DNA of 64,000 bases from Phlebotomus papatasi (taxonomy: Eukaryota > Arthropoda > Insecta > Diptera > Psychodidae). The stretch's first letter is position 1; each line of letters begins with the position of its first letter. Under the pieces are notes generated by a model. It had not been told where the DNA came from, ran no database searches, and worked only from the letters and a program-made list of their open reading frames with translations. The stretch spans positions 71,992,712-72,056,711 of the forward strand of contig NC_077224.1 of assembly GCF_024763615.1 (NCBI RefSeq), in the 5' to 3' direction. The translations under genes and the position numbers were made by a program. Shown here one piece after another: positions 1 through 11,880 of the stretch.

Positions 1-879
1 GCTCCCTCACCCCCCCCCCCCAAAGGCTTCAAAGGCAAAATTAATTATGAATTATCTTGGGACTTGCAAATGAGTCTTCACCGTTTCTGAGTACATCCTC
101 TGAATTATTTAGTGGAGAATTTTAACTTTTTTCCCTCTCGTGGAAATCCTGCAAAGAACGCCCAGTCCAAGAATTCATTGGAAATTGAAGTGAAAAACAG
201 CAAAGTTTGAAATGTTGGCGGGGAGGGGGGGGGTGAAAAGTAATTTTCAATTTTATACCACCAAGTATTGCTGGAAAATTTCCTTGGGTAGACGTTTTGG
301 TGTGAAGAACTACACACTCTTTTATGATATAACTCTGCGTGTGCTTTTTCTGTTGAGAGGATTTTCTTTGGTTTCACTTTCATCCAACCTGAAGAATCTC
401 TTTCTTCAACCCGGAAATATTGTGCCACTTAAATTTTTATTATATTTGTGCTTTTCTCCCCCACAATTCTCGGAGCTTTAGAATCTCACCCTTGGAAGTG
501 CTTTTCTTTTTTTTTTTTTTTTTGGACAACAACCTCATTCACGTCCTCACCTTCGACCCTAACTCCACAATCATCCCATATAGCACACATTTAGAAGACG
601 ATTTCTCTTTTTTTCCGGTAAAGCGACGGGGTGTAAATGTTTTGATTCAATGACTTTTTTATGGTTTCACTTTCATTTCACAGCTCGCCCTTTTGTGTCT
701 TTCTCCCACAGCATCCAAAGCTCTCCGGTGAGCTTTCTTTGTCAAGGAGGGGTTGGTTCTCCCCAAACAAACATTTCCCAAGAAGCAAACAAACAGACTT
801 AAACAGATTTTAAAAAGCTGATAATAGTTCTCGTGATATTGATAGAGATATTATCAGAGGAGTAAAATCAGGGGGGTTA
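1..879. other. AT-rich non-coding stretch
   Basis: No convincing gene is seen. The stretch holds homopolymer C and T runs (about 11-21 and 508-523) and pyrimidine-rich DNA around 690-711. The only point of interest is a pair of splice-acceptor-like sites (AG at 682-683 and 710-711) followed by a strong donor-like CCG/GTGAGC at 725-733, discussed as a finding. Short reading frames here show no recognisable protein. Confidence 0.5.
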
Positions 880-1380
880 AAAATCAGAGTTGTAGTTTGT
901 TATGGTTATCCATCATTGAGATTGATCACAATCAGCCGATCGTAGAGACTGATCGGCGTCGATAATTGCATTTAATTGCTGTTTGTCTGCCAATCGACCA
1001 TTAACTCGTTAAATAGAATAGTTCTGTAAGATACTTTCTGTGAGTAATGTCTGGTTGCAATGATCAGATGAGTCAGATCATTCGATCTGTCATTCGCGGT
1101 TTACTCGCTGAATGAAATTATTCTGTACGATCTTTTCTGAATGAAATCTATCGTCGCCATAATCAGCCAATTATGTAGACAAATCGGCGCTGATCATCTG
1201 ATTAAAGCGATCGATTGCTGCCGACACACTTAAGATTAACGCTTTGAGTAGAATAATTCTGTTAGATACTTTCCGTACGAAATTTATGGTATTCGTGATC
1301 AGCCGATTTGAATTAAATCAGAGTCTATCACCCAATCAAAGTGATTAATTGACGCTGATCAGCCATTTCGCCACTCAGAG
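880..1380. repeat. Diverged tandem repeat, about 233 bp period
   Basis: A segment around 922-1025 (ATCAGCCGATC, then ATCGGCG, then ATTGCTG, then a TTCTGTAAGATACTTTCTG-like string) recurs around 1155-1270 with the same order of blocks, about 233 bp later. A partial unit lies between them near 1100-1150. The blocks are only moderately conserved, so this is an old tandem duplication or the interior of a decayed element. No coding capacity is visible. Confidence 0.5.
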
Positions 1381-1525
1381 TTCCATAATATTTACAAATT
1401 CGTTAACATTTACAAAGGAGAGTGGTTAAATTTGGTCTCGGAACGCCACGAATGGGACCTATGTTCTGGAACCAATGTTCTAAACAATGGAGGAAGTTCT
1501 AGAACATAAAAACTATGTCTTAGAA

Positions 1526-2640
1526 GGAAGAAAGGTCAAAGGTATATGGGTGCTGGTTCATCTTTATCTAGAAATGGGAGTAGACGTATTTGTAGGAAGT
1601 GATATAAGATTAAAAAATTGTCGGGGCCCAAGGCAATAAACGCTGGGAGTCCTTGCAAAGAAGCCTTTATCCTCCCGCAAAATCGCTGTTTTGACAACGA
1701 ATTGTACAAGAACTGCTAAAGCGATCTTGATGAAATTCGGTATAGGATCAGTGTATGACTTAAACTTTTTATTTATGCATACTACCCCCTCCTCTCAACC
1801 CTCATTCTAATATCCCCAATACAAAATGAGAGTATTTTGCCTTATAACTCCTTTCTGAGAAGAGGTATTTTCAACAATTCTCACGTAGAATATTTCAATC
1901 GAGCTTGACTGAATGAAAAATTTAATAACTAATAGTAATAACGTTAACAATCATTTACAGGATTTTTAGATGCATTTATAGACATTTTTTTTATATTTTA
2001 TTATTTGCCTTGTTAACATCTGTTGGTACGTGAAAGAAAGAAATATATCCTCATTGTCTAATTAGTACATTTATTTGTGTTATGCATATTTGGTGAATAC
2101 TAGCATTAATAGAGATTTTTTGATATTGCAATCAAGTTGTTGGAGATGTTTCTTAATTTATTTTTCTGCAAAAGTTGTACTAATATGCAATTCAGTGCAT
2201 TAATAACAATTTGTACGAAGGAATTTATTTTATATTGGGAGTATTAGACTATCAGATGGGTGGGTGGGGGAGGGGGTGATATGCATAGTTAAGGAGTCTT
2301 CCCTAAGCTTTGTTCCCATGTCGAATTTCAGTTTACTATATTCTCTTAAAAAGGAGTTATATGGTAAAATGCTCCCATTTTGTATTGGGGCTACCAGAAT
2401 GGTTGGTGGGGGAAGGGGGTGGTATGCATAAGTAAAAAGTTTAAGTCATACAGTGACTCTATACCGAATTTCATTAAGATCGCTTTAGCCGTTCTTGAGT
2501 AATTCGTTGTCAAAACAGCGATTTTTCGGAAGGATAGAGGCTTTTTTTTACAAGGACTCCCAGAATTTATCGCCCTGGGTCCCGTCAATTTTTATATATT
2601 TTTTCCCGGCGCCCATATATTTTTGACCATTCTCCTATGT
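1526..2640. mobile_element. Fold-back (long inverted repeat) element
   Basis: The left arm (about 1526-1860) reappears as a diverged reverse complement at about 2340-2640. Paired blocks include CTGGGAGTCCTTG (left) against CAAGGACTCCCAG (right), the AAATCGCTGTTTTGACAACG block, a GATGAAATTCGGTATA-like block, TATGCATACTACCCCCT, and the AAAATGAGAG/TATTGGGG block. The outer flanks carry a matching ATATGGG(T/C)GC block. About 480 bp of AT-rich DNA separates the arms. It is non-autonomous; no transposase is seen. A diverged single-arm relative lies at about 42770-43110. Confidence 0.75.
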
Positions 2641-2904
2641 CATTCGTAGTTGTACTATTTTCCAATGGTTTTTTTCATTTCTGAGGAAGTCAAGGCATTC
2701 TGGCTCGAGAACCCATTGGGGGAACCCCAATTCTTTTAAGATTCTTTTAAGGATCCTACGGAGGAACTAGGAGAGCCCATAAGTTTATTCGGGAATCTTA
2801 GGATCCTTTAGGATTTTCTTATAAAATTCTTCGGAACTTTCTTATTTGCCTTAGTGCTCTATTTTCCGGAATTTTCGGGATGTATTATAAGAAAGTTTTA
2901 AAAA

Positions 2905-3420
2905 GCTTCTGCAAAATTCTGAAAACATTCTTCAAGATGGATTCCCCAGAAAAGCTATGTAAGCCATTGTGAGGAGGCATCGACATCAGGGCAGACCTAG
3001 CCCATGAAGCAAAATAGCTGCCTTATAAAACCAAGTATTAAACAAGTCTATTAGTGCACTTTTAAAAGACTTAAAGTGAAAATTTTCTGTTGAAATTCCT
3101 ATAGAAGCTCTTAAGATCTTTAAGAGTGCGCCACTTATAGTAATCTCAGTGATGGAACCAAGAGCGTTATAAGCAAATAAAAAGATTTTTAGTTCTATAG
3201 TGCCTTACTTAAGGAATTCTACAAGACTATATTAAGAAAAGACTGCTTCTTGGGAGGGCAAGGTGGCTGAATCATATTAAGGATTTTGCCTGGGAGTGCC
3301 TTGGAAATTACCGTAAACAGCTTTCTGAAGTGGCGGAGGATCCGCATGCGTGGGCTGCTAACCTAGATGTCATAGGCCCGCAACCCCAATAGGGATAAGC
3401 GGCTGAAAAAGATGATTCTA
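2905..3420 (+). mobile_element. LINE 3' end fragment (interrupted)
   Basis: Conceptual translation of about 2951-3010 gives an Arg-rich block ending in GRPS, and 3243-3400 gives a block starting LLGRARWLNHI and ending GPQPQ before a stop. This pattern is the C-terminal tail of many insect non-LTR reverse transcriptase ORFs. The two blocks are separated by about 230 bp of non-matching sequence, so an insertion or decay has split them. The fragment at 53325-53640 encodes a related tail (KRRRPRGRPRT, then AWAAKLDVLG), so both belong to one LINE family. It is non-functional. Confidence 0.6.
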
Positions 3421-3553
3421 CAAGATTATTTGGGGAAGACAGTGTTACTTGGGGAAAGTTGTATTTTTCACTGGATAAAATAGGTTCTTCTGCATGTTTT
3501 AAATTTCCCTAAAAAAAAAAAATCAGAGGACTCCTTCAAGTGCTCCTCAGAAA

Positions 3554-3611
3554 ATGGCAGTTCTTCTCAGTGTGACCCTATCTTTGGCATCTATAGCAGG
3601 TGGATTTCCAG
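3554..3611 (+). CDS. Candidate first coding exon with signal peptide
   Basis: An ATG in good insect context (AAAATGG) opens 19 codons, MAVLLSVTLSLASIAGGFP plus one extra base, and is cut by a near-consensus donor CCAG/GTGAGT at 3608-3617. The encoded stretch has the shape of a secretory signal peptide: short n-region, hydrophobic L/V/S core, and a small-residue region (ASIAG) suitable for cleavage. It would be the first exon of a secreted protein, with the next exon in phase 1. I could not find a convincing second exon in the following AT-rich DNA, so the gene may continue far downstream. The exon is supported only by start context, peptide character and donor. Confidence 0.35.
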
Positions 3612-5085
3612 GTGAGTTGTTTGACTATTAAAGAAAAAAAACATCGTGTGTGTGAAGTGAAATTGGAGGATGATGTCAGAAAATAGATTTGCGACTCTCC
3701 TTCAAATCGCACAATAAAGGTGGGTCTAATAAATAGGATAGAAGGTGCGATGTTGAAGGATTTTTTGTTAGCAATTGGCGCCATCCGCTGGAAAGACTAA
3801 AAGAAGAATCTCCTTTTGACGAGAACGTGCCTTTTTCCACGCAATTTTATGGGATACTTCAGCATTGAGAAATAAAATGAATTTTCCTTGGTTGAGTGTG
3901 AGAGCTTCTTCCCTTGTTCAGGACACTCTTGATCAATTCTTTTTTTTCTGCACTACTATTCACAATGGAGTAATAAAATGAAAGCAAAATGAGAAATCAA
4001 ATGGAATGATTTTTGTTTGTGTCTCCGACAGACAATTAAAGTCAAGGAGAATGGAATTCGATTCAAATAAAATTTCCAAGTAGAAGAATATGTCTTGGTG
4101 ATTCGTTGGAAGTGCTCTATTCTAAAAAAAAAAATGCAGAGAAAAGTCTCATTTCGTATTTGCAGAGAAACACTTGAGAATGCTCAATAATTTTTTTATA
4201 AAATCTTCGTTTCAATTTCATTGTCAGCTTTTCAATTCATCAAATTGTTGATATCTGTGTGTATTGCAAATGATTGTTTCATTTTAACTGACAAAAAAAC
4301 ACACTATATCATCCAAAACTATACGCCAAAAATGAAAAAAAATAATAGAAAAACAATTTATTCACTGACTGAAATATAGCAATTTATTATTTATAACAAT
4401 CACACATTATTCATTTAAAACCAACATTTTAATCAAGCAGAGTAATATGGGTTTCATTTTCACCGGGCAAAACATTCTTTTCCCACCTCTAAAAAACAAA
4501 ATTACATCGACAGAATTATTGGATGCTCTTATTTTTGAATTGTCAACCGAAAAATCAATATAATTAATTAAAGGCCTTTGTTGTTCACCGCAAATTTTCC
4601 TCTTTGGCGCATTATTATCATTATTGTTGAATTGCTTTTTTTGTTTTTTGGTTTTGGTAAATCATCAATTTTTAATTGCCTTTGGAAATATTGAACAGAA
4701 CTAAATATCCAAAGAATTTATTTTATATAAATTGAATAAGAATATGTGTAACCAAAAAACCTACAAAAGCCATATACTTTAAGCTATAAAAGTCGGAATA
4801 CTCCTCATTGTTTTGTCAAATAGAATCAAGGTGCTAAAATAAGGTTACGGAATTTTAAATACCGGTAAGAGAATGTTCATACTTTGGAATTAGCTATTGA
4901 AAGATTAAAAGATGATTACTGAGAAGAAAAAAAAAATATCTTTTTGAAATTCGTGTCCTAACGGTCACTGAATTTAAATTTTTTACATTAAATCAAAATT
5001 AAAAATTAAAATTAAATTTTACATTGAATTTTTACATAAAATTAAATGTCCACGATAAAATTGTTCCAAATGATTTGATATTTTT
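3612..5085. other. AT-rich non-coding DNA (possible intron)
   Basis: No gene-like frame is visible. There are many A/T homopolymers and simple AT tracts, including the reiterated TTAAAATTAAA-like run near 4976-5045. If the exon at 3554-3611 is real, this is intron. Confidence 0.4.
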
Positions 5086-6130
5086 ATGACAGATGTCACT
5101 AGCTTCGCATTTTCGTTGTATACAAACATTGTAACACGTGTTTTTACCTTTCTCTTGATGGAACTCTCATCAAATCCTGTTCATTTTTTTACTGAGATAC
5201 GAAATAATAATTGTAAAGAGAAGGGAACTGATCGTGTATGTGTATACGTATCTAAAAAATCCTGGAATCAATTACGCGGACCTTAGAAAAATCACAAATA
5301 CCTCACACCAGACCGTCCGGAAGGTGATTCTTCGATTCCTCCTTCGATCGAGATTTGGAGAAAAAGGTGATGATGCGTTACAAGAACAATCTTTCGACAT
5401 CTGTGAGGGATATGGCTAAGAAACTTAAATGTTCTCCCATTCTTGTGCACAAAATCAAACAGAGGAATGGAGTGAAGACTTTTAAGGCCCAAGCAGCCCC
5501 TCATACCACAGATGCACAAAGTCAATCAAATAAAACACGAGCTCAAAGGCTGCAGGATATGATGATGTCTGGCTTTAGTGGGTACCTCTTGCTGAATGAT
5601 GAAAAATACGTAAATAGAGACTTCAAACAATGACCAGGACAGCAATATTACACCGAAAAGTCTCGCACAGGATGTAAGAAAAAGTACAGGTACAAAAATT
5701 ATGGAAAGTTTCCAAAAAAATACATGGTTTGGATGGCGATTTGCTTATGTGGACGTCAGAGCAAGGTGTTCTTCATGCAGGGTAACATGAACTCGTCAAT
5801 TTACATCACGGAGTGCCTCCAAAAGCGGCTGTTGCTCTGTACAGATACCATGACATACTCCCGATTTTCTGGCCAGATTTTCCGTCGTGCCATTACTCAA
5901 AAGGAACCAAAGAATGGTACCACCAAGGAGATGAATCCGCCAAACACTCCAAATCTTCGTCCAGTTGATACATATTGGGCTATCAAATACGATCTGAAGA
6001 AGAAGGCTAAACGTGTCGAGAACATCGAGGACTTCAAGAAAAAATCGAATGAAACAACAAAGAATCTTGGGAGGACTCAAGAAGAAGATTCGAAATTTGA
6101 GATTTCGCCAATCAAAGACTTGAATAAAAA
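5086..6130 (+). pseudogene. Decayed Tc1/mariner-superfamily transposase
   Basis: Pieces of an IS630/Tc1/mariner-type transposase occur in order but in several frames. An N-terminal helix-turn-helix (NPGINYADLRKITNTSHQTV, from about 5252) is followed by a second HTH-like block (STSVRDMAKKLKCSPILVHK, about 5397-5456). Next comes the first catalytic Asp region (LLNDEKYV, about 5590-5613), then KYMVWMAICLCG (about 5720), a second Asp in FWPDFPSCHYSK (about 5865-5900), and the third acidic region PNTPNLRPVDTYWAIKY (about 5940-5990). The third acidic residue is Asp where many relatives have Glu. The second-to-third spacing is shorter than usual, implying a deletion as well as frameshifts. It is dead; no intact terminal repeats were identified. 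It abuts the giant fold-back element. Confidence 0.8.
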
Positions 6131-6132
6131 AC

Positions 6133-9100
6133 TAATATTAGGTGAGATTCTTAACAATCTCACCTACTATAATCCTAACAAAATCTTATGTCCTCCGATT
6201 GACCCCAAACTTTGCCAGAATGTGTTTTGACACTTCCTGATCACGAATATATGGATGGCTAAAAACCGTTCCCGTCCGTCCGTCCGTCCGTCCGTCCGTC
6301 CGTCCGTCCGTCCGTCCGTCCGTCCGTCCGTCCGTCCGTCCGTCCGTCCGTCCGTCCGTCCGTCCGTCCGTCCGTCCGTCCGTCCGTCCGTCCGTCCGTC
6401 CGTCCGTCCGTCCGTCCGTCCGTCCGTCCGTCCGTCCGTCCGTCCGTCCGTCCGTCCGTCCGTCCGTCCGTCCGTCGTCCGTCCGTCCGTCCGTCCGTCC
6501 GTCCGTCCGTCCGTCCGTCCGTCCGTCCGTCCGTCCGTCCGTCCGTCCGTCCGTCCGTCCGTCCGTCCGTCCGTCCGTCCGTCCGTCCGTCCGTCCGTCC
6601 GTCCGTCCGTCCGTCCGTCCGTCCGTCCGTCCGTCCGTCCGTCCGTCCGTCCGTCCGTCCGTCCGTCCGTCCGTCCGTCCGTCCGTCCGTCCGTCCGTCC
6701 GTCCGTCCGTCCGTCCGTCCGTCCGTCCGTCCGTCCGTCCGTCCGTCCGTCCGTCCGTCCGTCCGTCCGTCCGTCCGTCCGTCCGTCCGTCCGTCCGTCC
6801 CGTCCGTCCGTCCGTCCGTCCGTCCGTCCGTCCGTCCGTCCGTCCGTCCGTCCGTCCGTCCGTCCGTCCGTCCGTCCGTCCGTCCGTCCGTCCGTCCGTC
6901 CGTCCGTCCGTCCGTCCGTCCGTCCGTCCGTCCGTCCGTCCGTCCGTCCGTCCGTCCGTCCGTCCGTCCGTCCGTCCGTCCGTCCGTCCGTCCGTCCGTC
7001 CGTCCGTCCGTCCGTCCGTCCGTCCGTCCGTCCGTCCGTCCGTCCGTCCGTCCGTCCGTCCGTCCGTCCGTCCGTCCGTCCGTCCGTCCGTCCGTCCGTC
7101 CGTCCGTCCGTCCGTCCGTCCGTCCGTCCGTCCGTCCGTCCGTCCGTCCGTCCGTCCGTCCGTCCGTCCGTCCGTCCGTCCGTCCGTCCGTCCGTCCGTC
7201 CGTCCGTCCGTCCGTCCGTCCGTCCGTCCGTCCGTCCGTCCGTCCGTCCGTCCGTCCGTCCGTCCGTCCGTCCGTCCGTCCGTCCGTCCGTCCGTCCGTC
7301 CGTCCGTCCGTCCGTCCGTCCGTCCGTCCGTCCGTCCGTCCGTCCGTCCGTCCGTCCGTCCGTCCGTCCGTCCGTCCGTCCGTCCGTCCGTCCGTCCGTC
7401 CGTCCGTCCGTCCGTCCGTCCGTCCGTCCGTCCGTCCGTCCGTCCGTCCGTCCGTCCGTCCGTCCGTCCGTCCGTCCGTCCGTCCGTCCGTCCGTCCGTC
7501 CGTCCGTCCGTCCGTCCGTCCGTCCGTCCGTCCGTCCGTCCGTCCGTCCGTCCGTCCGTCCGTCCGTCCGTCCGTCCGTCCGTCCGTCCGGCCGCTCTTT
7601 GGAGCTTAATAGCTCCTAAACTAAAAGAGATATCGACTTGCGGTTTTCGGCAAAGGTTATATATCGTATGAAAATTGCAACTTGGTGCATTGACCCCCCA
7701 CCCCACCCCCCACCCCTCCTTCCGCCATTTTGAAGACCCCCCTTTTTTGTTTTCTCAATAGCTCCGCCCCTGTGGCATCGAGCGGGCTCAAATTTTAGTA
7801 TGTTATAGCTGGGTCTTAGAGCTTTCCATCAATACCAAACTTAAGGTCCCCCGACCCCCCTGACACGAGCTATAAGGGTCCAAAAAAAATTTCTTAAAAT
7901 GGCCATAACTCCGGTTCTAATTGTCAGAATTTAAAAAATGGGGGCTTTTTGGAAAGCTCTCGTGAAATGCCACTTCCCCTTCTAACATCGCAAGTTCGTA
8001 AAACTACCGCTAGGGGCGCTATTATTAAAAAGAAAAGTTTTAAATCTTAAAAGTTAAATAACTCAAAAATTCCTTATGCAATCGGGCTGAAATTTTAGTA
8101 TGTTGTAGCCGTCGATTATACCTATCAAACAAAAAAAACCTTAAGTCGATCTAAAACCCCTGACCCGAGCTATAAGGGGTCAAAGTTCGAACATTGACCG
8201 GCCTCTATCTCCGGTTCTAATTAACATAGCGACCTAAATTTTACCTTTTTGGTTTCGTCTCGATGAGCACTTTCAGATGGAAGTTCAAAAAGTCACCACA
8301 GGTGGCGCTGTGATAGCGTCAAAATTCATCGAAATTCAAAATCATTTTTCTCAAAAATTCCTTTGTGCAAGTTAATGAAATTTTAGAATGTTGTAGCCCA
8401 GTCTAGGACGTTTCCAAAATGGTGCGTAAGTGCGCTGTGGTTTCAATAGAACCGGAGATATGAGGGATCAAAGTTCACGAAATTCAAAAAATCATATCTC
8501 CGGTTCTATGTGAACGATTTTGATGAATGAGGGCTTAAACGAAAGATCTCACCAAGTGCTACAACTTTCTAGAATATTTGAACTTCGTGGGACCAACACC
8601 AGGGGCGCCACAGTCGAAAAACCAATTTCAATATCACATAACCTCAATTATCTCGACTGTCGCTGAACCGATTTTGATGATTACTTCGACATAATTGTAG
8701 AGGACATTTGTCTCTACTTTTCGTCCATACATCATTTTCCACTCAGACTACGCTATCACTCCGATTTTGCCGTTTAAGTGTGAAAAAAATGATTTTTCCC
8801 ATAATAACGCTTTGAAATCACTCAGATGCCAATTTGACTGCCTCTACTCCACAAAGACACTTAAAATATGGTTTTAAATGGAAAGTCCCACAAAATACAA
8901 CAATTCTTTGATATAGTTGAAGTTCAACAAATGACTACTTGGGGCACTCTGGATGAAAAAAAACAAGTTAAGAAACAAAAAACCTCGCTTATCTTGGTTT
9001 CTGAGTAATCGATGAGTTCAAGTTCTACGGCAAAATTATAGAGAACATTCTGGTCTACATTTCACCCATATAACACTTTTCTGTCAGTTCATCCAAATCC

Positions 9101-9267
9101 TTGATATTTTGGTTTAAATACAAAATTTGTATAATTTCACGAATTTGATTCAAGATAATTGAATGGCGTCTCCCTACTTCAGCTCCAAATCGAATTTGCA
9201 TGCACTCCGAGTTAGCTCACGTTAAGAATCTCACCTACATAAGCCGGTTAGGATTATCTGTCCCTTT
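6133..9267 (+). repeat. Left arm of the giant fold-back
   Basis: Homology with the right arm runs from the outer tip, through a tetranucleotide tract, to the inner tip near 9236, plus about 30 shared bases beyond (CATAAGCCGGTTAGGATTAT, then CTGTCCCTTT). From about 7740 the arm is built of diverged units of about 295 bp. The marker (A/T)TGT(T/A)(G/A)TAGC recurs near 7800, 8100 and 8390; CTCCGGTTCTA recurs near 7910, 8206 and 8497; and GGGGCGC or GGTGGCGCTG recurs near 8013, 8302 and 8602. Confidence 0.85.
6272..7590 (+). repeat. (CCGT)n microsatellite, about 330 copies
   Basis: A near-pure tetranucleotide array of about 1.32 kb. I see two phase slips: a missing C near 6475 (GTCGTCC) and an extra C near 6800 (TCCCGT). 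It ends at CCGGCCGCTCTTTGG, which matches the right arm. Because four is not a multiple of three and the unit makes no stop codon, both strands read open through the array (Ser-Val-Arg-Pro on plus, Asp-Gly-Arg-Thr on minus). These frames are artefacts, not genes. Confidence 0.98.
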
Positions 9268-11082
9268 ATTTATATTGTGTAACCATCTAAGAAAAGCATT
9301 CGTCGCTTAGGAGTCAATTCAGAAAAGAGAATTGAGAAAAATATTATCAAACTTTATGCAATGTCAAACTTTCCGTGCGTAAATTCGTACACAAACTTTG
9401 TATAATTCTCCGCGTAGCGGCAAAAGTACAACAAACTGTTTTTCTATCTCCATCAGGGTTTTTTTTATATCGTTAAATAAAAATTATTTTCTAGCAAAAA
9501 TTTAGATATCAATTGCGCTAAAATAAATTATACAAAATCACCTAGTTCGCGTTTAATAATCTTGGTGTCAATTGATGATTTTCAATCGAAATTTTAGATG
9601 TGAAATATTCCCATTAAACAATCTTTTAACCCTTCTGTACAATATTTTGCATTAAAGCTGAGTTTTGATATTTATAGCGAGTGTTAATTTATCACCTATG
9701 AGTTTGAATTTAAATTGCGACTGTAGGATTCTTACGATTTTCCCTCTTCAGTTAATCATTTTAACAAAACATATTCAACTCAGAAATTGTAAATAATCGC
9801 ATGAGATTAAGCAAATGATTCACATTTTGATGTTTCTGTCGGGTGATACCTTTTGGGTGGCATTGTATCCAAAACCACCCCTTTGCGAATGTCACCCCAA
9901 TCGCACGAGAAATTGTCACGAAATGCAATAAAATGTGTGTTTGATTTCCTAGGGTTGAGATTTTTGGGTCGCAACAGCACCTATGGTGTTGAATATAATA
10001 GAGTTGGAAAAGATATAGTGCTGGTAGCAGATGTTTAACGAATTTAATTAGCGGTATGACTGCCGTGATTAATTATACGGCGTCATTGCGCAATTACCAT
10101 TTGCTAACACCAACGAGAAAGCTCGCCAATCATCCACCAAAAGTACTTTTATAGAGAAACCCTGGTTATATCGAGAATGATACTGTTTAAAATTTCATTG
10201 TGTTCATCATCACGCACTTTGCATGATACTTACATTGCAATGGTAATGGAGAATTTTCTAGAGGAAGCGTAAATATCGTGAAATGGGGGATTTAAAGTAA
10301 TAAATATGATGAATAAATTTGAATAATAGTTGCTATTGATACAATTTATAGATTTAATTTATAAAAAAAAGATCTGAAACACTATTTCTGAATTTATCAA
10401 AAAATTTCACAAGGGGTCAGTTTTCTGAATTAGGAATCAGAAACTAATTGATTGTAACACCGGTTTGAGGGAAGCCTAAATTACATGGTTTAAAATATTA
10501 ATTGTTTTAATCGTATACTCAAAAAGACAAATAAACTTTCCAAAAAAATAACATAAAAATTTCAAAAGCCATTAAGAGTATTTTCGAACAGAGACCTTCT
10601 ATTCACAGCTGTTCGATAGTGTCTTGCATAAAATGCAAATAGGACGTAGTTGATCTTCGAAGAATTTAAACTCAGTTTCGAATTTCAAACTAAATTTTCA
10701 CACAAGGTGATGGAGGTTTGTGAAATTTCACATTAAGGAGCTGTTAAAAGTATTATTCAGTGATTACGATGAAAATTATCAATGAAAATATCCTTGTTGC
10801 TTTAATTTTTCTCATGACGAAGCCAAAGCAAATACATTTTGGCACTCGAGATATATCAAAATTCGAACAAGAAGCACTTCTTCCACTATGCGGACTACAC
10901 GAGAAGTAAAAATGTCTTTTTTTGGTTCTCGAAACTGATCTTCGAATTTTTAAGCTCTAGCTGTGAATGAAGCGAGAGCAAAAAAGCATCCAGCAGATTT
11001 ACAAGTGCTCGGGCGATCATCGAAAACTCTGAATTGTGTTTTTTACACTTCTTATTTTCACGAAAATGATAGCCCAAAAATG

Positions 11083-11239
11083 TAGGTGAAGGTACGGGCT
11101 ACATTGAAACTCTTTTTGTTAATGTTTCAAAAGACAAAACATTTACGAATTTGAATTAAATTATGGTTAGGTCCAGCTTTCTTTATATGCGAAAAAGTAC
11201 CGTTTTCAATGTAGCCCCAGCTCAATGTAGCCCCACCTA
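11083..11239. mobile_element. Small MITE with TAGGTG/CACCTA ends
   Basis: The ends are TAGGTGAAGGTACGGGCTACA and, inverted, AATGTAGCCCCACCTA, with TA at both borders. The interior has TTTATATGCGAAAAA. Related diverged copies with the same TATGCGAAAAA block and GTAGCCCC ends lie at 30203-30425 and 35754-36248. About 157 bp, non-coding. Confidence 0.6.
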
Positions 11240-11329
11240 ATTAAAATTGAATTATTTTTTTTTTAGATTTTTTTTCCGGGAAAAATTACGAGCTGAATAT
11301 GTATAAAAATAAATTTGTTAAAATTGTCG

Positions 11330-11730
11330 ATTTTTATTTATTTCATGAATAATGAATTCTATTAAATACTTGTTCTTTTTGGAAGATTTTATTACTAAAT
11401 TCATTAAATTTTTAATATTATTTGAGTTAAAATTGCTTTGTGGAAAATTCAAAACCAATCAACCACTGTAAATTACAACTAAAGTGCCCAAATTCGCAAC
11501 CAAGGAGTACAGAATTTGAGTGTAAGTCATCTCTACATATCAATTCATTTTTAAACGTATTAGGACTAATTTAATAAAAAACAAAGACGATAAACAACTT
11601 GCCAAGTTTCCAAACAACCCTTCTGAAAAGAGAGTAACAGAAAAAAATCATTTAGTCAATTGAAAATATCGCACTTCAAACTTATAGAATATTGATGCTT
11701 TTAAGCACCTTGTCCAAAAGTCATGGTAAA
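11330..11730. repeat. Dispersed repeat shared with 31080-32000
   Basis: Blocks such as TTTTTAAACGTATTA, ACAAAGACGATAAAC and ATCGCACTTCAAACTTA occur here and at about 31860-31985 in the same order and orientation. The block TTTGAGTTAAAATTGCTTTG occurs here and at about 31180-31205. The 31 kb copy is longer and includes a pogo-like coding scrap, so this copy looks like an internal-deletion derivative. Confidence 0.6.
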
Positions 11731-11733
11731 AAT

Positions 11734-11880
11734 AAAAGAATCAAATTGATCCAAATTTGATCCTTTTGCAAAAGATGGATCAAATTAACATGCTCTGTTA
11801 TGAAAAATGTGAGTTTAAGGTTCGAAATTTGATCCATGCTTTACAAAATGATCAAATTTGGATCAATTTGATATATTCTT
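11734..11880. mobile_element. Short palindromic MITE
   Basis: Inverted ends of about 50 bp made of ATCAAATTGATCCAAATTTG and its continuation (GATCCTTTTGCAAAAGATGG) face their reverse complement at 11823-11880. The central spacer is about 40 bp. No coding capacity. Confidence 0.6.

Noticed and set aside
6186..7706. Long open frames on both strands (506 and 454 codons) of Asp-Gly-Arg-Thr and Ser-Val-Arg-Pro repeats
   Set aside because: They are forced by the (CCGT)n array, which has no stop codon in any frame; there is no gene context.
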